From Sclerodactyla briareus (taxonomy: Eukaryota; Echinodermata; Holothuroidea; Dendrochirotida; Sclerodactylidae), in assembly GCA_026419785.1 (NCBI GenBank), contig JAODTK010005639.1:1-64000 (forward strand): a stretch of DNA of 64,000 nt, written 5' to 3'. Positions 47,655-59,300 of this stretch are shown here, piece by piece. The notes below the pieces were generated by a model. The model was not told the DNA's origin and ran no database searches. It saw nothing but the letters and a program-made list of their open reading frames with translations. The position numbers and the translations under genes were made by a program. Within the stretch, counting starts at the first letter, position 1. Each line of letters starts with the position of its first letter.

Positions 47655-47935
47655 CGTCCGGTGTATTATGGTGGAATTCGTCCCGGGGCTCTCCCGTCTC
47701 CCCGACATCTCTGCAAGCTCTATGGCAAATTTCTGCCTAATTGGCCCCCTAGCTTATCTGGTGAGGTGAAAAAACAACAACTTATCATGAAATTGAAAAC
47801 TACAACAACCTCTTTTGGATTACTGAACCCTGAGCCTCTTGTCCGTTTCGTCCTCTCTCAACCACGCGCAATTCTGACTGCGTATCAGTTATAGGCTAAT
47901 CAGATGCTGGGTATCAACAGGTGGTTTTCTCCCCC
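47655..47935 (+). repeat. dispersed repeat family E, copy 2
   Basis: Matches the reverse complement of 29390-29770, with 'tatggtggaattcgtcccg', 'gcaagctctatgg', 'ttggccccctagcttat' and 'gagcctcttgtccgtttcg'. It ends with a 'ctcccaggga' phrase where copy 1 has 'ttccctgg' on the other strand. Confidence 0.75.
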
Positions 47936-48359
47936 TCCCAGGGAAATCTACTAATCGGAGAGTCCCTTGCACTCTATGCATCATAACGTCATATCAGATT
48001 GGGCAGTTAGAGCTTATAGCTCTAAAAGTCATAAACTTCTGCTGGGATCCTGATTTTGTTCAGGTGTGCTCTGAAAGCTGGAGAAAAAATCGCGATGATT
48101 CGCGCGCACTGGGGGGGATGGTAGTATGGGCGCGCAATTGTTGTGAACTTCTGGCTTAAAAGTTAAAATCGGGGCATCGATAGGATCGAGGTCCGACAAA
48201 ATGTCCAAATTGTCCACACATTACCAAAATTTGTGATCATAAATGGCTAATGTGTGTGGAATTTGGTACGTCACTCGGTACGTGCAGGCATTCTAAAACG
48301 CCCGGAAGGCCATTACGGCCATCTGGGAGGGGCTCGCACAATAGAACAAAATTCATGTA

Positions 48360-48500
48360 CGATGTTCGATCCGTGCCAACAGTGGCGCCCGCTCAGATAG
48401 TATTTCTTGTTGCACCCTGAACCTGCCGTGCCACTCCCAAGACGAGAAGTTCTGGCGACGCCACTGTCTAGGCGTTTCCTCCCCAGCGCCCTTTCCACTG
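48360..48500 (-). repeat. repeat family D copy
   Basis: Contains 'gccaacagtggcgcccgc' and 'tcagatagtatttcttgttg', then 'ctggcgacgccactg'. The 'gctcagatagta' phrase recurs at 49054. Confidence 0.55.
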
Positions 48501-49017
48501 AAAAAATCCTCGCTACGCCCTGAAGTCAAGTGACCGAAAGAATATTTCCTGTGTAATCTTAGTTGACCTATTATCCTCTCGAAAACTTCTCGGACGATTT
48601 CCTTTGCAAGCAATGATCGGGCTCAGTTAATACCAGGCAAAATTATCTCCCAATTTCAACGGGTGTGTAATTTATTCACCCTTTGTCCACTTGCTGATCA
48701 GATATATATTAATGGCTAAAGGGAAGTGGGTTGGGTTCAATCTAGCTCCACCTGTTTGTTCACGTAAATTGTAAGTTTGCAGTAGGTTCTCGGTATTTAG
48801 TTGAAATCACTGACATATTCTTAAAAAATAATATAAAGAGGCCGTATAGTTTATCAGTGTGTTGCTATATTTATCTGGCCATAACCTGCAGAGTGACAAA
48901 CACTCAAGTTCTTTTCTTACTGAAATCGCACATCAAATTATTGACTATTAGGCTCGACAACGGCAGCAGCAAGTGACATTTCCGGGTGATCTGTGAGGTA
49001 TAAAAACGCCAGATTTT

Positions 49018-49070
49018 CTGGGGCGCTACGCGCCAAACAATGCTGGCGCTCCGCTCAGATAGTAAATTGC
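49018..49070 (-). repeat. repeat family D head
   Basis: 'gcgctacgcgccaaacaatg' then 'ctggcgctccgctcagata', the fullest form of the foldable family D core. Confidence 0.6.
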
Positions 49071-51023
49071 AGTGCACATCGCCCCCCCCCATCCACTGTT
49101 CGGAACGGATATTGACGCCCCTAATCGAGCATCCAGATACCAGGCTGTCAAAGAGAATGGCTCTAACCATCGTATTCAAAACTTTATGCACAAGGGACGC
49201 ACAGAAAGCGCAAGTATGAACCTCATGGTATTCACGCATGAAGGTAAGGGGGGGGGGGGGTCGTTTGCGAAAGGTGCCCCTGCCCCTTGCATGGAAATCA
49301 TGCATGATGTTCCAGCGATGGTTCGTTGTTCCTTCCATGCATTGGTAGAGCAGTTCCAAGCTCAGCTGCAGGCCGCCCAAAGGCCCGATTGCAGTTTGCT
49401 CATTCTGGCCGACTGAAGAGATAAGGCTGTATTGGATGTGCAGCAATGAGCTCAGCCTGAGAGATGTGTGTAATGTGTTTATGAAGGAGAATAATGCACA
49501 AGTCAAATACCACTTACCATCAGTTATCAAACATGAACTGATTGTCACATCATTTCCGCGGTTTTTAAAGATTAACAAGATAAATTATACGGCACTGTAA
49601 TCGATCAGGGAGTTTGTTCATAGTCGGGGCATATACTGTATGGGCTGACAGGGCAGCTACAATGATGTCAATCGTTATGGCGTGGTTATGTTGTGAATAG
49701 TAGGGAGAAGGACAACCCAACCTTCACCTTAGATTCAATATATTCCAGTAAGTAGTGCCAAGATTTTTGTTTTAGTGTAATTCCACCACGAGAAGCACTT
49801 TGTTTTTAACCGATAGTTGTGATTTTCAACGGTCCTCTCAGGCCACGAGGGTGCCATTTCCGCGTCTGGGATGGTGTTAAACCTCAAAACGGTGGGCGGA
49901 CGGCGGTGCCCCGCGATCGATAGTGACCCGCGCCACTGGGACAATCCTGCATACGCCTCTAGCCGAACAAACGAACGAACCAGACTTACGAAAAAATAAA
50001 CGAACGAACAAACGACAGAGTAATGGCGTACCGTACACAAGGGGGGGGGGGGGTCAGAAGTTCAGTAGAGGTTTTGCAGCAGCGTTATTCAGAATATGGC
50101 AGCGGCATATGGGTCTAGTGGACCATAAGTGTACTTATTTGCCATTAGGGATGGTCGAAGCCATTTCATAGGCACAAGTCCCTGTGTCAGACCCTCCGAC
50201 TCACACCCCCCAAGCCAGACTCGGCACGCGCTTGAGAGGAGAGACATTGATCGACTTGTGAAGCTGCTTACCCGCAGACTAACAATAGGAGTAAAAATTC
50301 GAATTTCAACGTAGTGTTCAAGCATATAAACATCGGAACCCAACGTCGATGTTTTATTGCTGGTAGGATGTGTTCGCGAACTTTCCAGTGTCCAGCATTA
50401 CAGAATATTTCGAAATGGTCATTCCTGAGAGTGATCACTCGAAAATTCATAGTATTAGCATGGAAAGGTATGCTATAATTGCATCCCACACGTATAAGGT
50501 GTTCGATGCAAAAGGCAGGATTATGGTGCTACTCTGTGGGAGGGCGAGCGGAGATATAGGGCTACAGTACAATACAGGTAGATAATATATGCCGCGTTCT
50601 TTAGGATGTATATACGTATATACGGGTTAGTAGAGCGGTCAAAACGAGGGGGTTGTTATTGCAGTAACATAACCTTTGGAAAAGCACCGTTACGGTTTGT
50701 AGTTAGTCACTATATCTGGTATCACCAAAGTCACCGGTCCATTCGAAAGAACGCACCCATTGTCATTACGGAACAGTTATGTTACTACGTCTCCTTTGAA
50801 TGTTTCGCAGCGGAAAACAAAAACGCATCCAACCTAATTTTCTGGGAGAATCGGTCGGCAATATAAAAATCTGTCAAACACACGTATATTTAGAAATGAA
50901 TTCGTATTTTATACTCCTATTGAGTCTATTAAACTACCGGAATTTTGGGTGAGTCAATGAACGATGTTCCCATGTCGTTAATTTGGACGTGGTTACACAA
51001 TCCATTTGCAAAAATGTACAATC

Positions 51024-51064
51024 ATGGCCGACAACAAGGCAGAAGAGGAAATAGTCGACGATAG
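51024..51064 (+). CDS. candidate start exon, possibly of ubiquilin
   Basis: An ATG at 51024 opens MADNKAEEEIVDD, an acidic start, and is followed by a good donor (AG/GTAGGT, GT at 51065). Ubiquilins often begin with a short acidic or variable leader before the ubiquitin-like domain, and the gene's recognisable exons start 5.4 kb downstream on the same strand. There is no homology in so short a peptide, and the exon with the first half of the UBL (the VTVKTPK region) was not found between 51065 and 56428. The link to ubiquilin is therefore only a guess. Confidence 0.25.
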
Positions 51065-53783
51065 GTAGGTATTGAAAAAACCCCAAAGGAAAAGGAATGT
51101 CAATACTTATTAGCCGGCGGGTTGCAATATCAAAGAGGTTATTCCAAATTGTTTCAAACGCTTCCGTTTCAGGCTCAGAGAAAAAATTAACTTCAACTGC
51201 GTATTTAAGTGTAGCCTAGCCTAAACATGAGTATAGGCTGCCAAATATTGGGCCAGACGGGTTAGGTGAGCCCAGTGAGTGCATAACTTTGAGTTCGAAG
51301 TGTCGACCGTAGTATTACAGTCACACTACAAAGTACACTCGACAGGGATGATTGCCAAATGTATCCCAATGCAGTGTTACGCTAAGGTGCGGATTGCGCG
51401 ATCTGGCACACAAAACCTCCAAATCCCAAGTTTGTCCTGTACAAATCATAAGGATAGCTTAGGCCAACTTGGTACCTATGAGATTATTAAAGCCATTGGA
51501 ACTTATAGTTGTGAAGCAAATGATCAGTAGGAGTAACATTCACGATGTAGAAGAGAAAAACAGTTCACTTCCCCAACCGATACAGAATAGGACGTGAAAT
51601 ACGAACTGCCCAGATCGATAACGACAAGTTCTTCGTACGTCATGTACACAGTATGGCCTCCTACATATAGGGATGAGACATGACACTTGCTGGTGTTACG
51701 CTGCAGCAATCAAATCTATTATACTTTTTTCTCCATATCGTCCAAGCTGACCCTCCAAATGTGTGTTAAATAATACCTACAATAAAAATCCCTCTTTACC
51801 CTTGTAGGATTATCGGAACATGGTAGACTAGTAGAACTGTAGACATTGGCAATATACCCCAGAATCATGCATCAGTCTGTGTTCCACTCATTGTAAAATG
51901 ATTGTTCATGCGAAAAAACAGTCTTGTTCTAAAAAGTATATGTTAGCAGGCATGCAGCAAAACAAAAGCTGTAATCTCGTGAATCGATGGGAGTATTTGC
52001 AGAAATTGATGTCCTACAAAACATTACAAGAAATTTCAAACTTCCCTTTCCTGCAGAAAACACCAGCAAACATTTACTCAAACAATCTTGTGAGAAATGG
52101 AGAAAGGAAAATTCTTTCCTTTTTGGCAGGGCAATTAAGCAGTTACAATAACACCAAAATCCACTATGGGCATAAATTTCTCTCCCAAATAGAAAACAGT
52201 GGAATAATAATGGTTTGAGGCATCGAATTAAATGACCTACTTGCCGTGCGATAGTTTTTGATTCAAATATTCGTACTTGTACACAGTACGTAGCACAATT
52301 TTCTTTTAGCAGTACATAAAGGGCATGCTGATTTTGATATGATCCAGTCAATCTATAGCAGCGTGCAAAATGTTGTCATGAAGGCCGGGTTTGCACACGA
52401 CGAGAAGAGCGATAAATCGCTAGAGTTGGCGGTACCATTAATCTTTTAGGAAAGCGCACTGCGTGACGACAATTCAAAACCGCATGTGATTAGGACAGTA
52501 ATCGTATGGAAACTGGTACATGTGTGTTAGTCATGCTCTTATACCAGTATGCCATCATGACCTAGCGAGAATACTGAATTTACGTTCGACCAATCACGGA
52601 CAGCCCGGGCACAAAATTAGTAACGATTGAGGAAATTTGGGTTCCGAAACCAGCGCAATTGTAATCGCAAAAATCATGAGATTCTGAAAGTTACATCGGA
52701 AACGAACGGAGTGCGATGATTTACGCTATGCAGGTTGTACAGTTTGGCAATATCAGTGGTGCGCAGCCCGTTCTTCTTTTTACAAGCTATGAGTGAGAAC
52801 TGCTGTAAACCGTAAATTACACCTGCACCGACATTCCAATTACCTTCCGTATTACAAATATTTCTATTATTTTTCAAAATATTTTCCGTGCTATTTTTAG
52901 TATAATTTCCCCACCCGCACCCCCGCCGCCTATAGTGTGGTCGGGGTCCTATAGAAATGACACCCGTATTCAGTCATTTCATTCTGATAAAGGCTCAGCC
53001 CTGTAGAAGCCACATCATGGAATTTTTGGAAAAATTATCACTTTTCAGACCCTAATGGTAGCACATTTTCGGAAGTGGCATATAGTACGTTTTTTTATTC
53101 ATTTTTTTTATTCCCTCGCTGAAGTCAGAGGAATCTATGCAGTCACGTCGGTTGGTGTGTTTGTGTGTGTGACGCCCAGACTGGTAAACACGATAACTTG
53201 ACAGGTCCTGAGTAGGTCAGGCTCACACTTGGTATGTGTGTTCCCCATGATGAGTACATGAACCTTTTTGTTTTTGGTCAGGTCAGAGGGATTTTGGTCG
53301 AAAATAATTTGGGAATTTTTGTGAAACCTACTCAATAGTTTTAGAAGAAAGAAAGCCAATTTTGGCTTGTAAACCAATAACTCATCCACATGGAGGGATG
53401 ACGCTCATACTTGGTATGTGTGTTCCCCTGAAGGACACATTAGGACCATTGTTTTTTGGGTCAGGGTTCAGAAGTCATCTTGGGTCACCAGAGTCAAAGT
53501 CGAAAACCGTGAAACAAAACCGATAAGTCCAGAATGGTTGGTCCTGATCAATTTAAAATTAATGTAATAGCTTTCCCTTATGAAGAGTACAGGAACCCTA
53601 ATTGTTTTTGGTTCAGGTCGGGTGTGAATTTTGCTCGAAATTAGAAAATTTATCAAATTTCAATATTTTGGGCCAATTTTGGTTCGTAAACAAGATAACT
53701 GACCCCACCTCGGATGATGAAGCTCATTCTGGGTATGTGTGTTCCCCATGATGAGGAACGATGAACCATATTGTTTTGGGGTC

Positions 53784-53796
53784 AGGTCAGAGGTCA
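53784..53796 (+). promoter_or_regulatory. AGGTCA direct repeat, 1-bp spacer (DR1-like)
   Basis: AGGTCA G AGGTCA inside a family C unit. This is the DR1 consensus of RXR/HNF4/COUP-type receptors. Sister units near 53275 and 54119 carry degraded versions. Confidence 0.35.
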
Positions 53797-54265
53797 CCAG
53801 AGGGGTAAGTCTGAAAACCCTTGTATCACAATAAGTCCAAATGGTTGGTTCCGATCAGTTGAAATTTTCTGATATAGCTTTCTTATGTGGGGGGGGGGGG
53901 GGGGGGGGGGGGGAGGGGTACCGAACCCTATTGAGTTGGTTCAGGTCGGCGGTAAATTTTGGTGAAAAATTGAATTTTTCTGTTGAAAGGTCGATATTTT
54001 GAACCAATTTTGGCTTGTAAACACCACGATAACTTCGACCCACCTTGATGGAGAAGCTCATAATCTGGTATGTGTGCTCCTCATGATGGGTACATGGGCC
54101 CTATTGTTTTTTGGGTCAGGTCAGAGGGCACCAGAGGTGAGCAGCCTAAAAAAAAACCTTGTAAACTCGAATAAGTCCAGAATGGTTTGGTCCGAGCAAG
54201 TTGCAATTCGGTTATAGCTCTCTTATTGGGGTAGACAGGAACCACATTGTTTTTGGTTCAGGCAG

Positions 54266-54282
54266 AGGTCATCCTGAGGTCA
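54266..54282 (+). promoter_or_regulatory. AGGTCA direct repeat, 5-bp spacer (DR5-like)
   Basis: AGGTCA TCCTG AGGTCA inside a family C unit. Sequence match only. Confidence 0.35.
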
Positions 54283-54810
54283 CCAAGGAAACGTCTGCAA
54301 CCTTATAAACACGATACGTCCAGAAAGGTTGGTCTGATCAGGTTGAAATTAGGTGTGGAGCATTCTTATGAGGAGGTACGGACCGTATTGTTTTTGGTAT
54401 AGTAAGGTCTGACCGTCGGGTGAATTTTCCAAGAACAGTATTTGTGAAATCAATATTTTGGCCAATTTTGTCTTGTAAACTTGATAACTCGACCCTCCTG
54501 GAATGGCTGAAGATCATACTTGGTTTGTTTTGTTCCCCATATGAAGGACCTGACCCCGATTGTTTTGGGTCATTCAGAGGTCATCTGAGGTTAGCAGAGT
54601 TCAAGTCTGAAAACCTTGAAATTTAGTGTGTATCTTTCCTAACTCAAGTGTACAGGAACCCTTTATTGGGGGTTGGGAAAGATAGGTAAAGTTTGTCCGA
54701 CGTTATGTTGTCCAATAATGTGCCGCTACAATCTCCCATTTGTGTCCTGTTTCTGGCTATAGGTTGACAGAAACAGGTCAAGGAATCATGACCTTTTGGC
54801 TTTCTGGTTT

Positions 54811-55430
54811 TATATTTTTGTTAGTCATCCTAACTCCTGCAATCACGTGCGCCATGTGCTGCTATGGTGTGACATCCGTCAAACCTAAAGTTATCTTTTA
54901 TTAGTGAAAATTTGCCGCCGGAAATTATTACTAAAAATAACGGAGCAGAAAATGTGATGAATTCAAGTTGAAAAAAAGGTTTTGCCTCTTTATCCACTGT
55001 CGTGCGGCGACCAAAGTTCTGTGTGACTAATAATTTTGCTGTAATCAACTCACATGACCAAAAGCGGAACGAGAAACAAAATCTCTGCTGATGTGTATCC
55101 AACACTATGTCGTTCGTTTGAGGAAAACCTAATCCTGTTGGTTCCAGATCACCCTAAAGATTGATGCCACATACAGCTTGTACAATCTGCTTTGAGAACA
55201 AAATTCATGGAGGAAATTGCTACTGAGGTTTAAATTGAAACTAATTGACAAGCTCTTGAAATTTGTAATAGCAACAGGCCGTCACGATCATCAATTTTTT
55301 CTTCTTCACATTCAATGAGTTCCCATAGGCATACACATACTCTGTATTTTGCATTTCATGTTGAAAACATCTGTTGCGATATTGAGCAGACTTTTGTGAT
55401 GACATTGACCATGATTACAAATACAACACC
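54811..55430. other. unrecognised noncoding DNA
   Basis: No gene recognised upstream of the ubiquilin exons. Confidence 0.4.
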
Positions 55431-55630
55431 CTGAGTATGAGTATACTGTAAGTAAAAAACCCATGAGTATGAGTACACATATATAAAATATCTGAGTATG
55501 AGTACCACACCCATAACTACAAATACAAATACCAGATCTATGAGTACGGAGGACCAAAACCAGTACACAGTACAAGTAAAAGGAAATGTTCTTGAATACG
55601 GACCATACGAGTACAAGACCCGAGTACTAC
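55431..55630. repeat. degenerate GAGTATGAGTAC array
   Basis: Recurring 'gagtatgagta', 'gagtac' and 'agtactacaag' words about 20-40 bases apart. It looks like a decayed short tandem repeat. Confidence 0.6.
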
Positions 55631-56428
55631 AAGTCTGAATTATCGGGCTGGCTGCATAGGAAGTCTGTAGGTAGAACGGACACCTGTAAGCTGATTTTGA
55701 ATGGGCTGTTTGTATTCATACTGTGATCAAATAGATTGATGGAATAGAGTGGTGCTCCATACAAAAAAAATTCTAATGTGGTCAGGGACGTAGCCAGCCA
55801 ATTATAGTGCCACTTAAAATGAGTTTCAATTGCAATCAATTACAGGGCAACAATCATGCATTTGACTGTTTTGAGAAATGAAATTAGGAATTTCTCATCT
55901 CAGTGCTGGTTGGCAAAACCTAAATAAATTGGCTGTGAGTGCTAATTTCAGACTGAGTGCTGGCCACCACCAACCAGCACCGACCAGTGTAGCTGCCTAC
56001 TTCTATGAATGTGGTTCATTTCACATTATTCAATGAAATTACTGTACCAGAATTGTGTCACAGACGAGACATTGTCTTTTTGGCTGAATATTCAAAATAA
56101 TATGAAGAATAAGCAGTAGAACTGTAAGAGAGATTTTAATCACGGTTTTTTTTCTCTAATTGACAACATTTCCAGCTTTCTTAGAATAACGTCATTCTCG
56201 ATTTAATGCACGGTCTGAATTCTGAATAATCTGAAGTCACAGCACCTCTAGCACTCTCCATCCAGACTTGAATGATGTGGCCAGTCATTTTGTGAACACT
56301 TGTGTTCAACAAATGTGGCTTGTAAGTGGGGTTTGTAACCTGAATTTGGCCTGCAGTACTGCTGCTGCATGATGTATATACATGCCTAAAATGCAGGTAA
56401 TTATCATTCAATATTTTTGTATTCTCAG
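55631..56428. other. unrecognised sequence upstream of the first sure ubiquilin exon
   Basis: Probably intron of the ubiquilin gene. No exon with the UBL start was found here. Confidence 0.4.
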
Positions 56429-56531
56429 TTCAAAAGAGGAGGTAGCAAGAAGTTCAATACTGAGGAGAAGTTGCTCTGTCTGATCTTTGCTGGCAAGATC
56501 CTCAAGGACAATGAAACACTGAAGCAGCATT
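56429..56531 (+). CDS. UBQLN: ubiquilin exon, ubiquitin-like domain part 1
   Basis: Acceptor TTCTCAG at 56422-56428; donor T/GTAAGT at 56532. It encodes FKRGGSKKFNTEEKL, then LCLIFAGKILKDNETLKQH. The LIFAGKILKD core is the hallmark of the ubiquilin UBL (beta3-beta5 of the ubiquitin fold). Family members usually have FKEE-x-S/A-K-K/R-F at the start. Here the bases fit that only if one base in the A run is extra and one base a few codons later is missing, a pair of compensating indels that changes three residues (RGG). Ends in phase 1. Confidence 0.9.
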
Positions 56532-57291
56532 GTAAGTTAATAATGTTTTTGTTCTTTCGCATCGTGGGGAATGTAAATCATGAAAGGTTATTTCCATTCT
56601 CGATAATTGTGATGAGTTTCTTCTTGAGGATATAGTGGCACACCAAGCGAGTCAGTGCTGCGAGTGCAAGCAGTTTCAACCCCAGCTCAGTGTGCATTGA
56701 AGGGGTTAAAATGAGGAAGGGAAGAATTTAGTCAGTGTTCGGTATCAGGTCTCGAGAATTTTAGGCTTGTAGACCTTGACACTGGTATGTGTGTGAGGAA
56801 TATTTCTGATACCTCCGGAACTGAAACCCACCTAGTGCAGGGGCATTGCCAGGAGTGGGTCTGAAAGGGGTTGTTTAGGGGAGGGGGGAGGCATGAGGCA
56901 AATTCTGAATCTGTCAAGGGATCTAAACTGCATTTTCCTAAATGTTCCTTGATATCATCGGCAGTATTAGCTTTGATATAGGGGGACACATTGCTGGGCA
57001 GGAGTTGGTAGAGAGCTCATTGCAGGGCCACAGTATTCCTATCAATTAACTAAAATCAACTACAAATGGATTTTAGAATTCCATAAGTATTTCTGTAGAC
57101 AGTGGGTGAGAGAGGCCTTGTAGGCTAGGGGTAATACTAATAAATATTAATATATTCCACAATTTATCCAGAATTGCATTGAGTAAGGTTTTTTTCTTTA
57201 GTGACAACTGCCGATCGTGCTTTCCAAATTTTGCTATTTTTTCTGGATGAGTATACTGGCTTCATACCTCATCTTATATAGCATTTTTCAG

Positions 57292-57338
57292 CCATTGGTG
57301 ATGGGCTCACCGTTCATCTCGTCATCAGGTCGAATAAG
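57292..57338 (+). CDS. UBQLN: ubiquilin exon, end of ubiquitin-like domain
   Basis: Acceptor TTTTTCAG at 57284-57291; donor AAG/GTAAGG at 57339. With the T carried over from the previous exon it encodes S-IGDGLTVHLVIRSNK. DGLTVHLVI is the last strand of the ubiquilin UBL and is nearly invariant. The residue before D is usually H or K and G is observed here. At 47 nt it is too short for ordinary ORF listing. Ends in phase 0. Confidence 0.92.
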
Positions 57339-57359
57339 GTAAGGAAGTCTTGTTAGGTG

Positions 57360-58240
57360 ATACTTTCATTTTCCCCGCAACATCTGTAAGTGTTCGGGAT
57401 ATTATGGTTTATGCCGTGTGCCCGCCGTCACCGCCGCTGCCGCCGCTGTCTCCGCCTCCGCCGCGTCCGCTGCTCCGCCGCGTTTCTTGTTAACACAATA
57501 ACATGACCCCAAAACATTGTACACAAGTCCGTATGAGTAAAATCTTGGATAAGATCGAAACTGGCTAATATCGTATATTTGTTGCCCTCTATTTGCAGGT
57601 TTTTCGTCAAATTTTCAAGTTCGTGCGATTTACACGACCGTGTGGTGTGGGTAGTTTTTGGAGCCGCAAAACGTGGCGGACCATTTCAAGGTCTGCCGAG
57701 GTCAAGTTTGCATTCTTTTGGCCAGATAGCCTAATTAATATGATCTGTATGTGATATTTTTTTGTTTTTTTCAAACTTCAATTGGATTTTCATGACACTT
57801 GGGTGAATGGATGGCCAACTATCAGTGGCCGATAATTTTCCCCATATGGATGAGGTCACTGAGGTCATTTGGCATGACTAATTTGCATAATAGTTGCCCA
57901 ATTAGCAATTAGGCAGATTTATAAACTTTGTTGGATTCTCACGAACTTGGTGCAGTAGGCCTCTAACAGTCCCGAATAAATTTATATATTCATTGCGTTG
58001 AAAATCCATTGAGGTCAGCATGTGTGTTTAATTTTGACATATTTCGTAGCATAATTAGAATAATTAATGCAATTATTTTCTTTTTTCTCACTTTCAGGAT
58101 TTTTGAGGCGAAACTTGTGATAGGACCTACTACCAGTCCGGATAAAATTATTCAACTAAGCATCAGGATCACTGAGGGTGAATTGGTGGGACTAATTTGC
58201 ATTAGTTGTCCTGATCAGTCAAAGTTTGGATGATTTTAAT
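57360..58240 (+). repeat. intronic repeat, family B/C relative
   Basis: 57362-57490 carries the 'gtgttcgggatattatgg' phrase followed by CCG-rich sequence ('cgccgccgctgtctccgcc') and 'cttgttaacacaataaca', as at 29994-30070. 57600-58020 continues with 'aggtc' phrases. It contains the DR3-like site at 57853-57867. The 60-codon minus-strand frame at its start is not a gene. Confidence 0.6.
57853..57867 (+). promoter_or_regulatory. AGGTCA direct repeat, 3-bp spacer (DR3-like)
   Basis: AGGTCA CTG AGGTCA within an intronic repeat of the ubiquilin gene. It matches the DR3 consensus of vitamin-D-receptor-type sites. Sequence match only. Confidence 0.35.
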
Positions 58241-58244
58241 ACTT

Positions 58245-59300
58245 TTTTTCGCAATAACATTGGACATGTTCATTGGACTGCATATGCTTCTAGGATGGAT
58301 GCATCACATGGAGTGTAACAATTTTCCATAGAAACCGCCATGTGTCCAAAACATTGAGGTCTTAAATTGCACTTATGGGTCAAAAACTGATTTTAGTAAC
58401 TTCTTTTCGGCAATAGCACTGGTGTGTTCATCAGAATGGTCCAAATGCTCCTAGGATTGGAAGATGTTATCACATGGAAGTAACAATCTCATATAATCTG
58501 TCATATCATTAACGGTCATTCGCGGGGTCACTTAGGGGTCAAAAACTGTGTTCTTTCGCTATCAATCGTGAATTGATATCTGCGAATGCTGGATTGTTCA
58601 CCATTGTGATATAATTGTTGACCTGCATGAGTGACTCTGACCTGATTTGACCTCTGTCGGGTGGTCTGGGGGAAGGTCGAATTCTTTGAATAATGTGCTT
58701 ATTTAAGGAGTTAAACGTTACGACGGGCAAAAAAAAATAGAAACTGGTTAATTTTTGGATATGTGGTTGAGCTTTGGGTGCTTTATGGATGAGACAAACT
58801 CCCGCTTCGTCGACACTTTACGTTGGTAGTTAAAGGGTCAAGTTAATTTTTATACCTTTTTCGCCAATAACATGGGACATGTTCATGGAATGCAATATGC
58901 TTCTAGAGTGGATGCTCACATTGAGTTTAACAATTTTTTTCATCACAAACCGCCATGTCCATTGAAGGTCTTAGAGGTCACTTAGGGGTCACAAACTGCT
59001 TTTAAGTACTTTTCTCGATCGGCAATAGCACTGGTGTGTTCATCAGATGCAAAATGCTCCTAGGAGTTGGATGTATCACATGGAGAGTAACAATTCTCAT
59101 AAAAACGGTCATCTCATTAAAGGTCATTTGTCGAAGGGTCACTCAGGGGTCATAAAACGTGTTTTTTGGCTATAACGGAGATTTAATATCTTGCGAAGGC
59201 TGGATGGTTCACCATGTGTGATATAATTGTTGACCTGCATTTGTGTGACCCTGACCTGAATTTTACCTATGTCGGGTGGCCATGTGGTTAAGTGCGATCT
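58245..59300 (+). repeat. two tandem ~600-bp repeat units in the ubiquilin intron
   Basis: 58245-58680 and 58855-59285 run in parallel: 'gcaataacat'/'ccaataacatgg', 'gacatgttcat.gga', 'gcttctag', 'caatagcactggtgtgttca', 'tgctcctagga', and finally 'atataattgttgacctgcat'. Each unit also has an internal half-unit of about 150 bp. Noncoding. Confidence 0.75.

Larger units (their letters stand above)
47936..53089. other. mostly unrecognised noncoding DNA
   Basis: Two family D copies lie here (48360-48500 and 49018-49070). G runs of 13 are at 49248-49260 and 50041-50053. Open frames such as 48904-49578 (minus, 224 codons), 51898-52218 (plus, 106 codons) and 51929-52351 (minus, 140 codons) show no motif; the first crosses a family D copy. 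Confidence 0.4.
53090..54810 (+). repeat. dispersed repeat family C, tandem units, copy 2
   Basis: Five or six degenerate units of about 170-330 bp. Each contains 'ttggcttgtaaacacgataa' or a variant, 'cttggtatgtgtgttcccc', 'attgttttt.ggtcaggtca' and 'aataagtccagaatggttgg'. Unit starts are near 53185, 53365, 53685, 54015 and 54470, with a partial near 54300. A 25-base G run interrupts at 53889-53913. The end resembles 19671-19700. Noncoding. Confidence 0.8.

Noticed and set aside
48904-49578. 224-codon minus-strand open frame
   Set aside because: Overlaps a family D repeat copy, contains a homopolymer, and shows no recognisable domain.
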